Shown: positions 8,410-17,097 of the stretch, piece after piece
How the letters are laid out: each line of letters starts with the position of its first letter
Numbering within the stretch: position 1 is the stretch's first letter
NCBI RefSeq assembly: GCF_000739065.1
Contig: NZ_CP009149.1
Span: forward strand, 248,001-312,000
Direction: 5' to 3'
Length of the DNA: 64,000 nucleotides
Source: Methanocaldococcus bathoardescens
GTDB taxonomy: Archaea > AGJL01 > Methanococci > Methanococcales > Methanocaldococcaceae
Translations under genes and position numbers: made by a program
The notes under the pieces: generated by a model
Database searches by the model: none
What the model saw: the letters and a program-made list of their open reading frames with translations, nothing else
What the model was told of the DNA's origin: nothing

Positions 8410-9240
8410 CTAAAGAAACTTTTTTACAATATTTTGATAATTAAAATTCCCTTTGTATCCTTCTTTTAAAATCTCAATTGATGCTGGATATATAAATTCG
8501 TTTAATAGTTTTAAAATATTTTCCTTTTCAAAAATTACTTTTCCGTCTTTATCTCTATAATTTCCACTAAAAACACATGAAAATTGCTTTTTACCTTGTT
8601 CCCATTCATATCCTATAATCTCCTTAATCTTTTTCCCTTCCTTTATGTATCTTATAGGCAAAATTAGCTCAACATCAAAATCTCTACAAATTTTACTATA
8701 AACACTTAAAACTTCTTCTATTTGGTCGATTTTAAAATCACCGTTATGATAAACCCTCTCCCCACTAATTATCTTCCTCCCTAAATGTTTTGTCAATGGA
8801 ATTCTCAATATCCTCAAATATGCATGGCATCCAATACATGGGCTGTAATAATTATATTTTTTTAAAAGTAAAACAACCCATCTTCCATTTAATGCATTCC
8901 AAAGTTTTGGCTCAAACATAAAATGTAAAGGTAATAAAACTTTATCTTTATCAATTTCTTTAACTCTTTTATTTGTAATTTCCCAGTTTTTGTAAAAGAT
9001 ATTTATATTTCCATAATCAGTTCCTGTAAATCCAACAACTGGCAAAACAAAATCGATTCCTTCTTCCATAGCTTTAATTATTGCCGCTACACTATCTCTA
9101 CCTGAAAATTCCCCAACTGCAATTTCACTCAGCTTTAACCCATTTTCTTCAATTATTTTAAATGTTTCATCAGATAAAGTTAGTTCTTTAAATGATTTTT
9201 TGAAGTCAATAAAATTAGGACTATTTTCATTAAGTATCAT
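8410..9240 (-). CDS. PP-loop-like protein of unknown function
   Basis: A 276-residue cytoplasmic protein I do not recognise by name. It contains GEFSGRDSVAAIIKA near residue 43, resembling the SGGxDS PP-loop of ATP pyrophosphatases but with Arg in the second Gly position, and a pair of cysteines in SPCIGCHAYLR near residue 136 that could bind metal or take part in sulfur transfer. It sits between the TIM-barrel gene (6 nt) and the phosphoglycerate mutase (7 nt). A tRNA- or cofactor-thiolation role is a guess. Confidence 0.6.
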   Translation of the reverse strand: MILNENSPNFIDFKKSFKELTLSDETFKIIEENGLKLSEIAVGEFSGRDSVAAIIKAMEEGIDFVLPVVGFTGTDYGNINIFYKNWEITNKRVKEIDKDKVLLPLHFMFEPKLWNALNGRWVVLLLKKYNYYSPCIGCHAYLRILRIPLTKHLGRKIISGERVYHNGDFKIDQIEEVLSVYSKICRDFDVELILPIRYIKEGKKIKEIIGYEWEQGKKQFSCVFSGNYRDKDGKVIFEKENILKLLNEFIYPASIEILKEGYKGNFNYQNIVKKFL

Positions 9241-9246
9241 AAACTA

Positions 9247-9894
9247 TCACCTATATGTTTCTAAATATTCTTTTATCATCTTCTCAGTTTTTAAAATATC
9301 CCTAATATCCATTAATTCAATTAAAAACATTTCACATTTAACATCTAAGAGAGCATCTAATATTGGTTTTAAATTGTTAAGATTTTTAGGTGGTAGATGT
9401 TTTCCATCCTTTTCAATCTCATATACATGAGAATTATAAATTCTATCAGAGCAAATCTCTAAAAATTCCAATCTATTATCATAAGGAATATGTCCAATAT
9501 CAAATGTTATAAAACAGTTAACTTCATCTGCTATCTCAGTTATATTGTTTGGATTTGATGAAAATCCATGTCTTAAATTTTCTATGCATAATTTTAAATT
9601 ATTCTTTTGTGCAAATTCATTAATAATCATTAGATTTTCAACTAAAAGTTCTTTGTCAATATCTTTATTTTTTCCATTGTGTAAGTGGATTGTTAGATAA
9701 TCTCTTCCTTTGATATTTTCAATTATGTTTTTTAAAATAGAAATACTCTCTTTTTCATCCAAATTTAAAATTGGGGCGTGATAGCCGATGATGTTATTTT
9801 CTTTTACTATTTTTGAGCAATAGTGTATGCCCCAATCTAATAACTTGTTGTTAAAAATAAACCCTTCTTTGGAACGCATGCAGATTCCTATCAT
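9247..9894 (-). CDS. Xylose isomerase-like TIM-barrel protein
   Basis: A 215-residue AP endonuclease 2/xylose isomerase-like barrel. Recognisable parts are TIHLHNGKN, the metal-ligand strand LCIENLRHGF, FITFDIGHIPYDN and YNSHVYEIEKDGKHLPP, which follow the spacing of sugar-phosphate isomerase/epimerase relatives. The substrate is unknown. The ATG at 9894 is preceded by a GAGAGTATG-like purine stretch. It heads the three-gene group with the PP-loop-like protein and phosphoglycerate mutase. Confidence 0.72.
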   Translation of the reverse strand: MIGICMRSKEGFIFNNKLLDWGIHYCSKIVKENNIIGYHAPILNLDEKESISILKNIIENIKGRDYLTIHLHNGKNKDIDKELLVENLMIINEFAQKNNLKLCIENLRHGFSSNPNNITEIADEVNCFITFDIGHIPYDNRLEFLEICSDRIYNSHVYEIEKDGKHLPPKNLNNLKPILDALLDVKCEMFLIELMDIRDILKTEKMIKEYLETYR

Positions 9895-10017
9895 ACTCTC
9901 ACAAAAAATGAATTAATGTAATTAAGATATATAAAAGTACATATTAGAAAATTTAATAACAAAACTATCCAAAAATAGGTAGAACAAAATAGAATAAAAA
10001 ATAAAACGTAATTCAAT

Positions 10018-11136
10018 TTAAATCATCTCAATAAACGCCTCTAATCTTGTTTTTAACTGTTCTCTATCACTTTCAGAGTAATCAGTTTCAATTCTTATAA
10101 TTGGAATTCCTTCCTCTTTTAATGCTTCCTCTACTTTAGTTCCTTCAACATTAAATGTGTGACAGCATTGTAATGTATAATAAACAACTCCATCAACATC
10201 TAATTCTTTAACTAATCTCTTTATATTCTCTATTCTCTCATCATTCTTAAATCTGCATGCACATGGGATTTTGAAATATCTTTTTGCTATATCCTCTATG
10301 CTATAACCTTCAACAAAGTTTTCAAAGAATCTTGTTCCTGTACAGCTCTCTTCTCCAACAACAACTCCCCCAACTTCTTCAACGAGTTCAACAATCTTTG
10401 TGTTTCCAGCAACCATAGGACAACCAGTTATTAAAATTCTCTTTCCTTCAAATCCTTCTCCTTTCTTAACTCTCTCTTCTAACTCTTTAATTAAATCCTC
10501 TAAAACTTCTATTGTATCATCAATATCCAATAAGTAAGCAAATTGGAATATTTTTAAAACATCTAATCCTTTAATTGGAACTGGTTTATTTTTCCTTAGC
10601 TCATAAAGCTTATAGAATAACTCTCTAAGTTTATTTACTTTATCTATAGCTTCTTTTAATTTTTCTTCAGTTATTTCATTACCTGTTTCTTTTTCAACTA
10701 ATTCTTTTAACTTTTCAACTTCCTTAATCCAGATTTTTAAAGAATCTTCATCTTTCATGTGTGGAAGGTGCATTATATGCATAGGAACCATTCTTTCCAT
10801 CAATTCAAACATCTTTTTCTTTCCTTCACATGTTGTTTCTCCAATGACAATATCTGATGCTTCAAAGTAAGGACATGATTTTGCCTTCTTAAACCCATAG
10901 GATGATTTTATTAAAGGGCAGAGGTTTCTTGGTAAATCCTCTTCTGCTATTGGGACTGTATCATTTTTACCTCCACACAAACCAACTGGAATTGCATTTG
11001 CCGCTAAAATTATTTCTATTGGAACATAAGCACAGAACATTCCAAAAACCTTTCTACCTTCTTCTTTTTGCTTGTAAAGTTGTTCTTTTCTATTGGCAAA
11101 TTTTTGCATTAATTTTTCTACTGCCTTTAATTGCAT
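10018..11136 (-). CDS. HgdB-type 2-hydroxyacyl-CoA dehydratase-like / double-cubane cluster protein
   Basis: Iron-sulfur protein of the HgdB/BcrC family, 372 residues. Conserved cysteines are placed as expected: [18 protein letters not shown] and [64 protein letters not shown] and LQCCHTFN. A single HgdB subunit plus an HgdC activator (13786-14517) matches the double-cubane cluster proteins, which reduce small unsaturated or sulfur-type substrates with ATP-driven electrons; the substrate here is unknown. Its promoter region is shared with the divergent fdhA-like gene and contains two palindromes. Confidence 0.85.
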   Translation of the reverse strand: MQLKAVEKLMQKFANRKEQLYKQKEEGRKVFGMFCAYVPIEIILAANAIPVGLCGGKNDTVPIAEEDLPRNLCPLIKSSYGFKKAKSCPYFEASDIVIGETTCEGKKKMFELMERMVPMHIMHLPHMKDEDSLKIWIKEVEKLKELVEKETGNEITEEKLKEAIDKVNKLRELFYKLYELRKNKPVPIKGLDVLKIFQFAYLLDIDDTIEVLEDLIKELEERVKKGEGFEGKRILITGCPMVAGNTKIVELVEEVGGVVVGEESCTGTRFFENFVEGYSIEDIAKRYFKIPCACRFKNDERIENIKRLVKELDVDGVVYYTLQCCHTFNVEGTKVEEALKEEGIPIIRIETDYSESDREQLKTRLEAFIEMI

Positions 11137-11162
11137 TATATCACCAAATTTAATATCTATTT

Positions 11163-11185
11163 AGTTATTAGATTTTCTAATAACT
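11163..11185. promoter_or_regulatory. Candidate operator, 10-bp inverted repeat (site A)
   Basis: AGTTATTAGA at 11163-11172 and its exact complement at 11176-11185, separated by three T. It lies 27-49 nt upstream of the HgdB-like start codon, where an archaeal TATA box or a repressor site would be. The half site recurs at 16170-16179 upstream of the first YeeE gene. Could also be a chance palindrome in AT-rich DNA. Confidence 0.45.
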
Positions 11186-11498
11186 TATAGACATTTAAGT
11201 TTTATTTATCAAGAATTCATTAAAAGAGTGTATTTTAAGCCATAAAAATTTTATCTTTAAAATTTCTAATATTGTTATATATATTAGAAAAATTAATGTT
11301 AAATATATGAAACTTTTAATGTATTATAATATTTTTTAAAAATTTATATTACTAAAATCACAATAAATATTAAAATAAGCATCAAAAAGTTAAAATTAGT
11401 AAGATAAAAGGAAAGCTAAAAATCAAAATTAAGCTTAGATACAAAAATAAGCTAAGAGTTTTTATGACAAATATTATTTAAGTTTTAGAATATTTTGG
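11186..11498. promoter_or_regulatory. Divergent intergenic region of the HgdB/FdhA cluster
   Basis: About 310 bases without a gene, very AT-rich, between divergent genes. It holds a second perfect inverted repeat, TTTCTAATAT at 11263-11272 and ATATTAGAAA at 11281-11290 with an 8-nt spacer, sharing the TATTAGA core with site A at 11163-11185. TATA-like stretches (for example TTATATATATT around 11275) fit promoters for one or both genes. I see no RNA gene or small ORF with a ribosome site here. Confidence 0.5.
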
Positions 11499-11507
11499 GT
11501 GGTAATT

Positions 11508-12641
11508 ATGAAAGTTGTGCATACTATATGCCCAGGTTGTAGTGTTGGATGTGGAATTGATTTGATTGTTAAAGATGATAGGGTTGTAGGAGCTCATCCA
11601 TACAAGAAACATCCAATAAATGAAGGAAAGAGCTGTTTATATGGACAAAACTGTTATAAAATAATCTACCATGAGAAGAGATTGAAAAGACCATTAATTA
11701 AGAAAAATGGAAAGTTTGTTGAAGTTAGTTGGGATAAAGCATTAGATTTTATTGCAGAAAATTTAAAAAAATACAATGCTGAAGATATAACCTTTATTGC
11801 TTCTGGAAAATGCACAAATGAAGATAATTATGCGTTAAAAAAATTGGCCGATAACTTAAAAGCAAGGATTGGACATTGTATCTGCAATTCTCCAAAAGCC
11901 AATTATGCTGAAATTTCTACAAGTATTGATGACATTGAGAATGCAAAAAACATTATAATTATTGGTGATGTTTTTTCTGAACATACATTAATTGGAAGAA
12001 AAGTTATTAAAGCAAAGGAAAAAGGGGCTAAGGTAGCAATTTTCAATATAGATGAGAAAGAAATCTTAAAATTAAATGCTGATAAATTCATAAGAGTTGA
12101 TGATTATTCAAAAATTGATTTAAGCAGTGTTGATGAAGATACAATGATTATAATTAATGCTCCAATAAATGCCGATGAAATAATTAAAAATGTAAAAGAA
12201 AGTGGAGCTAAAGTTCTACCAATAGCAAAACATTGCAATACAGTCGGGGCAACACTTATTGGTATCCCTGCTTTAAATAAAGACGAATATATAAATTTGT
12301 TAAAAGATTCAAAGTGCTTATACATAATGGGTGAGAATCCTGCTTTAATTAGTGAGGATATATTAAAAAATGCTGAATTTTTAGTTGTTCAGGATATTAT
12401 AATGAGTGAAACAGCAGAATTTGCTGATGTTGTTCTTCCATCTTCATGCTGGGCAGAAAAAGATGGGACGTTTATAAACACTGACAAAAGATTGCAGAAG
12501 ATAAACAAGGCGGTTAATCCTCCAGGAGAGGCGATGACTGATTGGATGATAATTAAAAACTTAGCTGAAAAGCTTGGGATTGATTTAGGCTTTAATTCAT
12601 TAGAAGATATCCAAAAAGAGATTATTAAGGTGGTATCATGA
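11508..12641 (+). CDS. fdhA: Short FdhA-like molybdopterin oxidoreductase subunit
   Basis: Catalytic-type subunit resembling formate dehydrogenase alpha, but only 377 residues, about half the usual length: the C-terminal molybdopterin-binding domain is absent. The N terminus has the 4Fe-4S motif [11 protein letters not shown] followed by SCLYGQNC; the segment [12 protein letters not shown] occupies the position of the metal-ligand Cys/Sec of formate dehydrogenases. ATG 11508 is preceded by GGTGGT; an upstream GTG at 11499 lies in the ribosome site. It overlaps fdhB by 4 nt. Formate as substrate is uncertain because of the missing domain. Confidence 0.8.
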   Translation: MKVVHTICPGCSVGCGIDLIVKDDRVVGAHPYKKHPINEGKSCLYGQNCYKIIYHEKRLKRPLIKKNGKFVEVSWDKALDFIAENLKKYNAEDITFIASGKCTNEDNYALKKLADNLKARIGHCICNSPKANYAEISTSIDDIENAKNIIIIGDVFSEHTLIGRKVIKAKEKGAKVAIFNIDEKEILKLNADKFIRVDDYSKIDLSSVDEDTMIIINAPINADEIIKNVKESGAKVLPIAKHCNTVGATLIGIPALNKDEYINLLKDSKCLYIMGENPALISEDILKNAEFLVVQDIIMSETAEFADVVLPSSCWAEKDGTFINTDKRLQKINKAVNPPGEAMTDWMIIKNLAEKLGIDLGFNSLEDIQKEIIKVVS

Positions 12642-13777
12642 AATATCTCTTGGTAAAATCAACTGATAGCAGGATTTTAAATAAAGCAGAATGTGGAGGG
12701 GCAGTAACAGCCCTATTTAAATATTTATTGGATAAAAAATTTGTTGATGGAGTCTTAGCTTTAAAAAGGGGAGAAGATATCTACGATGGAATCCCAGTAT
12801 TTATAACAAATTCAGATGAGTTGATAGAAACTGCTGGCTCTCTTCACTGTGCTCCAACAAATTTTGGAAAGATAATTAGTAAATACTTAAATGATAAGAA
12901 AATTGCCGTCTCTACCAAACCATGTGATGCAATGGCTATAAGAGAGTTAGCAAAGTTAAACCAAATTAATTTAGATAACATTTATATGATTGGTTTGAAT
13001 TGTGGAGGGACAATAAGTCCAATAACAGCTATGAAAATGATTGAGCTATTTTATGAAGTCAATCCATTAGATGTCGTTAAAGAAGAGATTGACAAAGGTA
13101 AGTTTATTATTGAATTAAAAAGTGGGGAACATAAAGCTATCAAAATAGATGAGTTAGAAGAGAAAGGTTTTGGTAGAAGAAAAAACTGTCAAAGATGCGA
13201 AATTATGATTCCAAGAATGGCTGATTTGGCTTGTGGAAATTGGGGAGCTGAGAAGGGTTGGACTTTTGTTGAAATCTGTTCAGAAAAAGGAAAAAAGTTA
13301 ATTGAAGATGCTGAAAAAGAAGGATATATCAAAATTAAAGAACCTTCAGAAAAGGCAATTCAAATTAGAGAAAAGATAGAGAATGTTATGATAAAGTTAG
13401 CCAAAAAATTCCAAAAAATACATTTGGAAGATGAATATCCAAACCTTGAAGAGTGGCAGAAATATTGGAATAGATGTATAAAGTGTTATGGTTGTAGAGA
13501 TAACTGCCCACTATGTTTCTGTGTTGAATGTAGATTAGAGAAAGATTATGTTGAAGAGAAAGGTAAAATCCCTCCAAACCCATTAATATTCCAAGGAATT
13601 AGATTGAGCCATATATCTCAAAGCTGTATAAACTGTGGGCAGTGTGAGGATGTTTGTCCAATGGACATCCCTTTAGCTTATATATTCCATAGAATGCAGT
13701 TGAAGATTAGGGACACTTTTGGTTATATTCCAGGAGTTGATGATGAACTTCCACCATTATTCATTGATGAGAAATAA
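12638..13777 (+). CDS. fdhB: FdhB/FrhB-type F420-reducing subunit
   Basis: Coenzyme F420-binding flavoprotein with iron-sulfur clusters, the usual electron partner of FdhA in methanogens. The N-terminal FrhB domain has [14 protein letters not shown] and [13 protein letters not shown]; ferredoxin-type clusters are at [16 protein letters not shown] and [16 protein letters not shown]. The ATG overlaps the fdhA stop, so both are translated together. With the short FdhA it could pass electrons between F420H2 and an acceptor such as the HgdB/HgdC pair next door, which is inference. Confidence 0.9.
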   Translation: MKYLLVKSTDSRILNKAECGGAVTALFKYLLDKKFVDGVLALKRGEDIYDGIPVFITNSDELIETAGSLHCAPTNFGKIISKYLNDKKIAVSTKPCDAMAIRELAKLNQINLDNIYMIGLNCGGTISPITAMKMIELFYEVNPLDVVKEEIDKGKFIIELKSGEHKAIKIDELEEKGFGRRKNCQRCEIMIPRMADLACGNWGAEKGWTFVEICSEKGKKLIEDAEKEGYIKIKEPSEKAIQIREKIENVMIKLAKKFQKIHLEDEYPNLEEWQKYWNRCIKCYGCRDNCPLCFCVECRLEKDYVEEKGKIPPNPLIFQGIRLSHISQSCINCGQCEDVCPMDIPLAYIFHRMQLKIRDTFGYIPGVDDELPPLFIDEK

Positions 13778-13785
13778 ATTATAAA

Positions 13786-14517
13786 TTATACTAATATAGC
13801 TCCAACACAGCAGACAATCTGTGGTTCTTCTGGAATTAAAAGTTTTTTATTCAATTTTTTTTCAAATATCTCTACTAAAACTTTATTTTTAGCAACTCCA
13901 CCACTAAACACTACATTTTGTATTTTAAGCTTATTCACCATTGGAATAACTCTATTTATTATACTATCATAAACTCCCATTAAAATCTCTTCCTTTGGAA
14001 TTTTTTTAGACAGTAAGCTTATTATTTCACTTTCAGCAAAAACAGCACACATAGATGATATCTTAGCAACATTATCTGATTTATATTTATCTACTTCATT
14101 TTTATCAATTTTTAAGATATCTAATGCCTTTTCTAAGAATTTCCCAGTTCCAGCGGCACATTTATCTGATAGGATAAAATCAATAACCTTCCCATCCTTA
14201 TCAATTTTTAAAACCTTTGTATCTTGCCCTCCAATATCTACAACTCCATCAGCATCATTAAAGAAATATCTCGCCCCTTTTCCTAAGGCAATAACTTCTG
14301 GAACTACTTTATCTGCAAAACTAATCTTGTGCCTTCCATATCCAGTTGCTATAATTTTATCTATTGAATATTTCTGCTCAATCTCTTTAACCATTTTTAA
14401 TAAAACATCTTCTTCAATAACAACTCCAATATCTTCAACTTTATACCAAACTACTCTGTTATTTTCCATTAGAACCATTTTTGTTGTTGTAGAGCCAACA
14501 TCTATTCCCAAAATCAT
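13786..14517 (-). CDS. HgdC-type ATPase, activator of the HgdB-like protein
   Basis: BcrAD/BadFG/HgdC-family ATPase of 243 residues, in the ASKHA fold. GIDVGSTTTKMV is the first phosphate loop, VDIGGQDTK the second, and the two cysteines that bridge a 4Fe-4S cluster in the homodimer are in SDKCAAGTGKFLE and SSMCAVFAESE. It would hydrolyse ATP to push electrons into the HgdB-like protein at 10018-11136. It overlaps the DUF523-like gene by 4 nt and ends 8 nt from the convergent fdhB. Confidence 0.9.
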   Translation of the reverse strand: MILGIDVGSTTTKMVLMENNRVVWYKVEDIGVVIEEDVLLKMVKEIEQKYSIDKIIATGYGRHKISFADKVVPEVIALGKGARYFFNDADGVVDIGGQDTKVLKIDKDGKVIDFILSDKCAAGTGKFLEKALDILKIDKNEVDKYKSDNVAKISSMCAVFAESEIISLLSKKIPKEEILMGVYDSIINRVIPMVNKLKIQNVVFSGGVAKNKVLVEIFEKKLNKKLLIPEEPQIVCCVGAILV

Positions 14518-14987
14518 TCTATCATCTTCTTTAAAGTTTTTATAAATTCTTCATAATCCTCTTCATTTTTTGGGTATTCTATTGCCTTAATGTTGATATT
14601 TAAATTTTTAATCTCCTTTAAAAGTTCTTCCATTAAGATTCCTCTATTTTTAAAAATATCGCAGGTTGGGGAATTTTCTATTCCAATTAAAATAAATTTT
14701 TTGTAGTTATCTTTTTTATATTCTTGCAGATATTTAATTATTGGCTTTAAAAGTTTTTTACAGAGTTTTCTATATTCTTCTGTGTCATATTCCTCTTTTG
14801 TTTTTCCTTCCCTACCAATTCCCAAATAAATTAACTCGGGGCATGGTAGTTGAATTATTCCATAATTATTCTTTAAAAGAATTTCAACAACCTCATTAAA
14901 CGCTCCTTCAGCTCTCTCTAATCCATTAACAACACTATTTTGGTTTAATATGCAGTGAGAAACAATAGCTATCTTTTTCCCTTTCAT
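14514..14987 (-). CDS. DUF523/TudS-like small Fe-S protein
   Basis: 157 residues with three separated cysteines, SHCILNQNSVV near 11, LPCPELIYLG near 49 and ENSPTCDI near 109. This spacing matches the C-x-C-x-C layout of DUF523 proteins (VSACLLG, CPE, SPSCG), some of which carry a 4Fe-4S cluster and remove sulfur from thiouracil. Substrate here is unknown. It precedes and overlaps the HgdC-like gene, which suggests the pair acts with the HgdB-like protein on a sulfur-containing or related compound. Confidence 0.68.
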   Translation of the reverse strand: MKGKKIAIVSHCILNQNSVVNGLERAEGAFNEVVEILLKNNYGIIQLPCPELIYLGIGREGKTKEEYDTEEYRKLCKKLLKPIIKYLQEYKKDNYKKFILIGIENSPTCDIFKNRGILMEELLKEIKNLNINIKAIEYPKNEEDYEEFIKTLKKMIE

Positions 14988-15012
14988 ACTCCCACAAAAG
15001 AAAAAAAGAGAT

Positions 15013-15486
15013 TTAAATTAATATTGCTTTTACTAATGGAGCTACAAACTTATGGAATATAACTGCTCCAACGGCTAATCCAAACACATAGGCAATAGCT
15101 GTTTTATTCCCTTCAGCAGCCATAACATAGTTTCTTAATGGACAGCCTCCCTGAATAACTGAGAAAAATCCAACTCCAAAACCACCAACAATAGCCACTA
15201 TTAAATGTCCCATTAAAGTTCCACTCGCTCCTAATGGGTCTCCTGGAATTGGAGCTAATCCCTTATCAACGAACCATGGGAACGCTGAAATTAATCCAGT
15301 AGCACTAAATATGATATATCCAATTAATGCTCCAGCAAAGAACCCAAATAAACCTTTAATTAACCATGTATCTCTTATTAAATAAAGGTCTCTCATTCCC
15401 CCAACAAAACACATTCTTGCTCTTTGGAACAAATAACCTAAAATTATACCAAATACAAATGTTCCAATTACGTGGAGATATTCCAT
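15013..15486 (-). CDS. YeeE/YedE-type half transporter (second of pair)
   Basis: Small membrane protein, 157 residues, with about four hydrophobic segments. The family-typical motifs GYLFQRARMCFVGGMRDL near the N terminus and IQGGCPLRNYVMA near residue 120 carry the Cys pair that, in thiosulfate transporter YeeE, handles the sulfur substrate. Two half-size genes (this and 15604-16062) would replace one full-length YeeE. Selenium or sulfur compounds are likely cargo. The 97-bp inverted-repeat element separates the two halves. Confidence 0.85.
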   Translation of the reverse strand: MEYLHVIGTFVFGIILGYLFQRARMCFVGGMRDLYLIRDTWLIKGLFGFFAGALIGYIIFSATGLISAFPWFVDKGLAPIPGDPLGASGTLMGHLIVAIVGGFGVGFFSVIQGGCPLRNYVMAAEGNKTAIAYVFGLAVGAVIFHKFVAPLVKAILI

Positions 15487-15509
15487 AAAACCACCTTAAA
15501 ACATTTTTA

Positions 15510-15606
15510 TAACAGAATTTTTGCAGGAATTAAATTTTCTATTGAATAGAGATGCCTTTGGCATCAAAGTTCCAAAGTAAATATCTAATCTGCAAAAATT
15601 CTGTTA
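15510..15606. repeat. 97-bp terminal-inverted-repeat element, copy 2
   Basis: Perfect 17-bp ends, TAACAGAATTTTTGCAG at 15510-15526 and its complement at 15590-15606, with the inner hairpin GATGCCTTTGGCATC at 15551-15565. The body matches copies 1 and 3 but in opposite orientation relative to the neighbouring genes. It fills the gap between the two YeeE halves, and the stop codon of the upstream half (15604-15606) lies in its last three bases. Confidence 0.82.
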
Positions 15607-16062
15607 GAGGTTTCTTTTTAAGTAAACTTCACTTGCTACAACTACCCCAGCAAACATAGCTATTAAACTTATCAACGCTACAATATCTCCATAAGCTGTT
15701 CTCAATGTTTCTCTTACAGGACAACCTCCCATCAATAAAGCAAAGTTAATAACCAAAATCCCTAAAATAAAACCAATAACTGGATTGTGGGTTTGTTTTA
15801 ATTTAAACTCTTTATGTGCAAATGCCCCTATTAAAGCCCCAATAAAGATACCTACAACAGTTAAAACAGGAAAAACCTTTGAAACTGGTGCTAAACCTAA
15901 TGAAGTTCCAAATAAGTGATTAACAATCCAATTTACCAAATCTCTTGTGTGGCATGCTATACAAATACCATAAGCTGGTGGTGGGAACACTTTAAACAAT
16001 GCCTGCAACATTGCTGCTGTAAAACCTCCTATCAACCCTGCTGTTAATGGGGAAATTCTCAT
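15604..16062 (-). CDS. YeeE/YedE-type half transporter (first of pair)
   Basis: 152-residue membrane protein with roughly four transmembrane segments. GICIACHTRDLVNWIVNHLFG (in part: ICIACHTRDL) and LLMGGCPVRETLR contain the conserved cysteines expected in the two halves of YeeE/YedE transporters for thiosulfate or selenium compounds. It is transcribed before the second half at 15013-15486 and its upstream region carries a half copy of the AGTTATTAGA site. Confidence 0.85.
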   Translation of the reverse strand: MRISPLTAGLIGGFTAAMLQALFKVFPPPAYGICIACHTRDLVNWIVNHLFGTSLGLAPVSKVFPVLTVVGIFIGALIGAFAHKEFKLKQTHNPVIGFILGILVINFALLMGGCPVRETLRTAYGDIVALISLIAMFAGVVVASEVYLKRNL

Positions 16063-16169
16063 TTCCTCACCATATTTAGGTTTTTTAATATGGTATTTGG
16101 AAGATGCTATGGTTTATTTAAAATTTCTAATTATAAAAAATTTTTTGCAAAAAAATCTAATGAATATTT

Positions 16170-16179
16170 AGTTATTAGA
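16170..16179. promoter_or_regulatory. Half copy of the AGTTATTAGA operator-like site
   Basis: Exact match to the half site found upstream of the HgdB-like gene (11163-11172), here about 108 nt before the YeeE start at 16062, with an imperfect partner TCTAAT at 16156-16161. The sharing of this site by two promoters of one putative cluster is suggestive only. Confidence 0.3.
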
Positions 16180-16208
16180 AAAATTAGTTGGGTAGTTTAA
16201 AAATAAAT

Positions 16209-17087
16209 CTAAATGATAAAAAAGAGATACCAAATAACCATTACAATTAAAAAAGATATCTCATAAACAATTAAATGTAAAGTAGCTAATTTCATCCCAA
16301 TTTTTCCAAATATTGAGAGCTGTATTGGTAAATACTTTCTCAAATAAAGAACTACCCTATTTAAAAATTCTGCGAGAAATAAAGAAAAGAGAACTTCATT
16401 TGGGGATAATATATTTTCATCTAAAAGCCCAGATGCAATACCTATAGCCCCTGAAATTGTAGCTAACCCTGTAAGCACTATAACTAAAATAGTAGGGGAT
16501 AAATTTAAAGCATTTAATAAAGAGCCAGCAAAATTTTCAACAACATCCAATAAACCATGCTCAATAAGATAAGTTATTATCAAAACAGATGGAACAAATG
16601 ATGTTAAAACTCTAAAGTACTGCTTAAATGTATCTCTTATAGCTCCATATAAACCTTCTGACTTTGATTTAAATTCAATATCAATATCATATTTCCTTTT
16701 TTTAAGCATTAAAACACTTATAATCAAATAATTGCATGTTACCAAAAATTTTATTAGCACATAGATGCCTCCAACATACCAACCCAAACTTGTAGCCATT
16801 GGTATAGCATAAAATAAGATTATGTGGATTCCAAATACAAACATCCCTAAAAAGTAAATTGGTAAAAGATTTTCTTCTGAAATTGCTCCCCTATTTAATA
16901 AATTTTTTAATAAAAAGCTACCTGATGTTGAGCTAACAAAAAAGACAGCAATTATTGGGAAGTATTTATTTTTTATATATTTTTGAAGTTTGTATAAGAT
17001 ATTTAGATGATACATAAGATTTGCTAAAAGAATCCCAAAAAACATTATTGGAAGTATCTTTATAAATATCTGCAATGCCATCATCAT
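16209..17087 (-). CDS. Nucleoside-recognition (gate) domain membrane protein
   Basis: Polytopic membrane protein, 292 residues, with about eight hydrophobic segments and the Gate/SpmA-SpmB type pattern: FFVSSTSGSFLLKNLL in the first half and TGLATISGAIGIASGLLDEN in the second, each resembling the reentrant serine/glycine-rich elements of nucleoside transporters. Archaeal members are uncharacterised. It overlaps the promoter side of nothing else; the PHP gene lies 10 nt upstream, so the two are likely cotranscribed. Confidence 0.72.
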   Translation of the reverse strand: MMMALQIFIKILPIMFFGILLANLMYHLNILYKLQKYIKNKYFPIIAVFFVSSTSGSFLLKNLLNRGAISEENLLPIYFLGMFVFGIHIILFYAIPMATSLGWYVGGIYVLIKFLVTCNYLIISVLMLKKRKYDIDIEFKSKSEGLYGAIRDTFKQYFRVLTSFVPSVLIITYLIEHGLLDVVENFAGSLLNALNLSPTILVIVLTGLATISGAIGIASGLLDENILSPNEVLFSLFLAEFLNRVVLYLRKYLPIQLSIFGKIGMKLATLHLIVYEISFLIVMVIWYLFFII

Positions 17088-17097
17088 GTTCTCAAAC

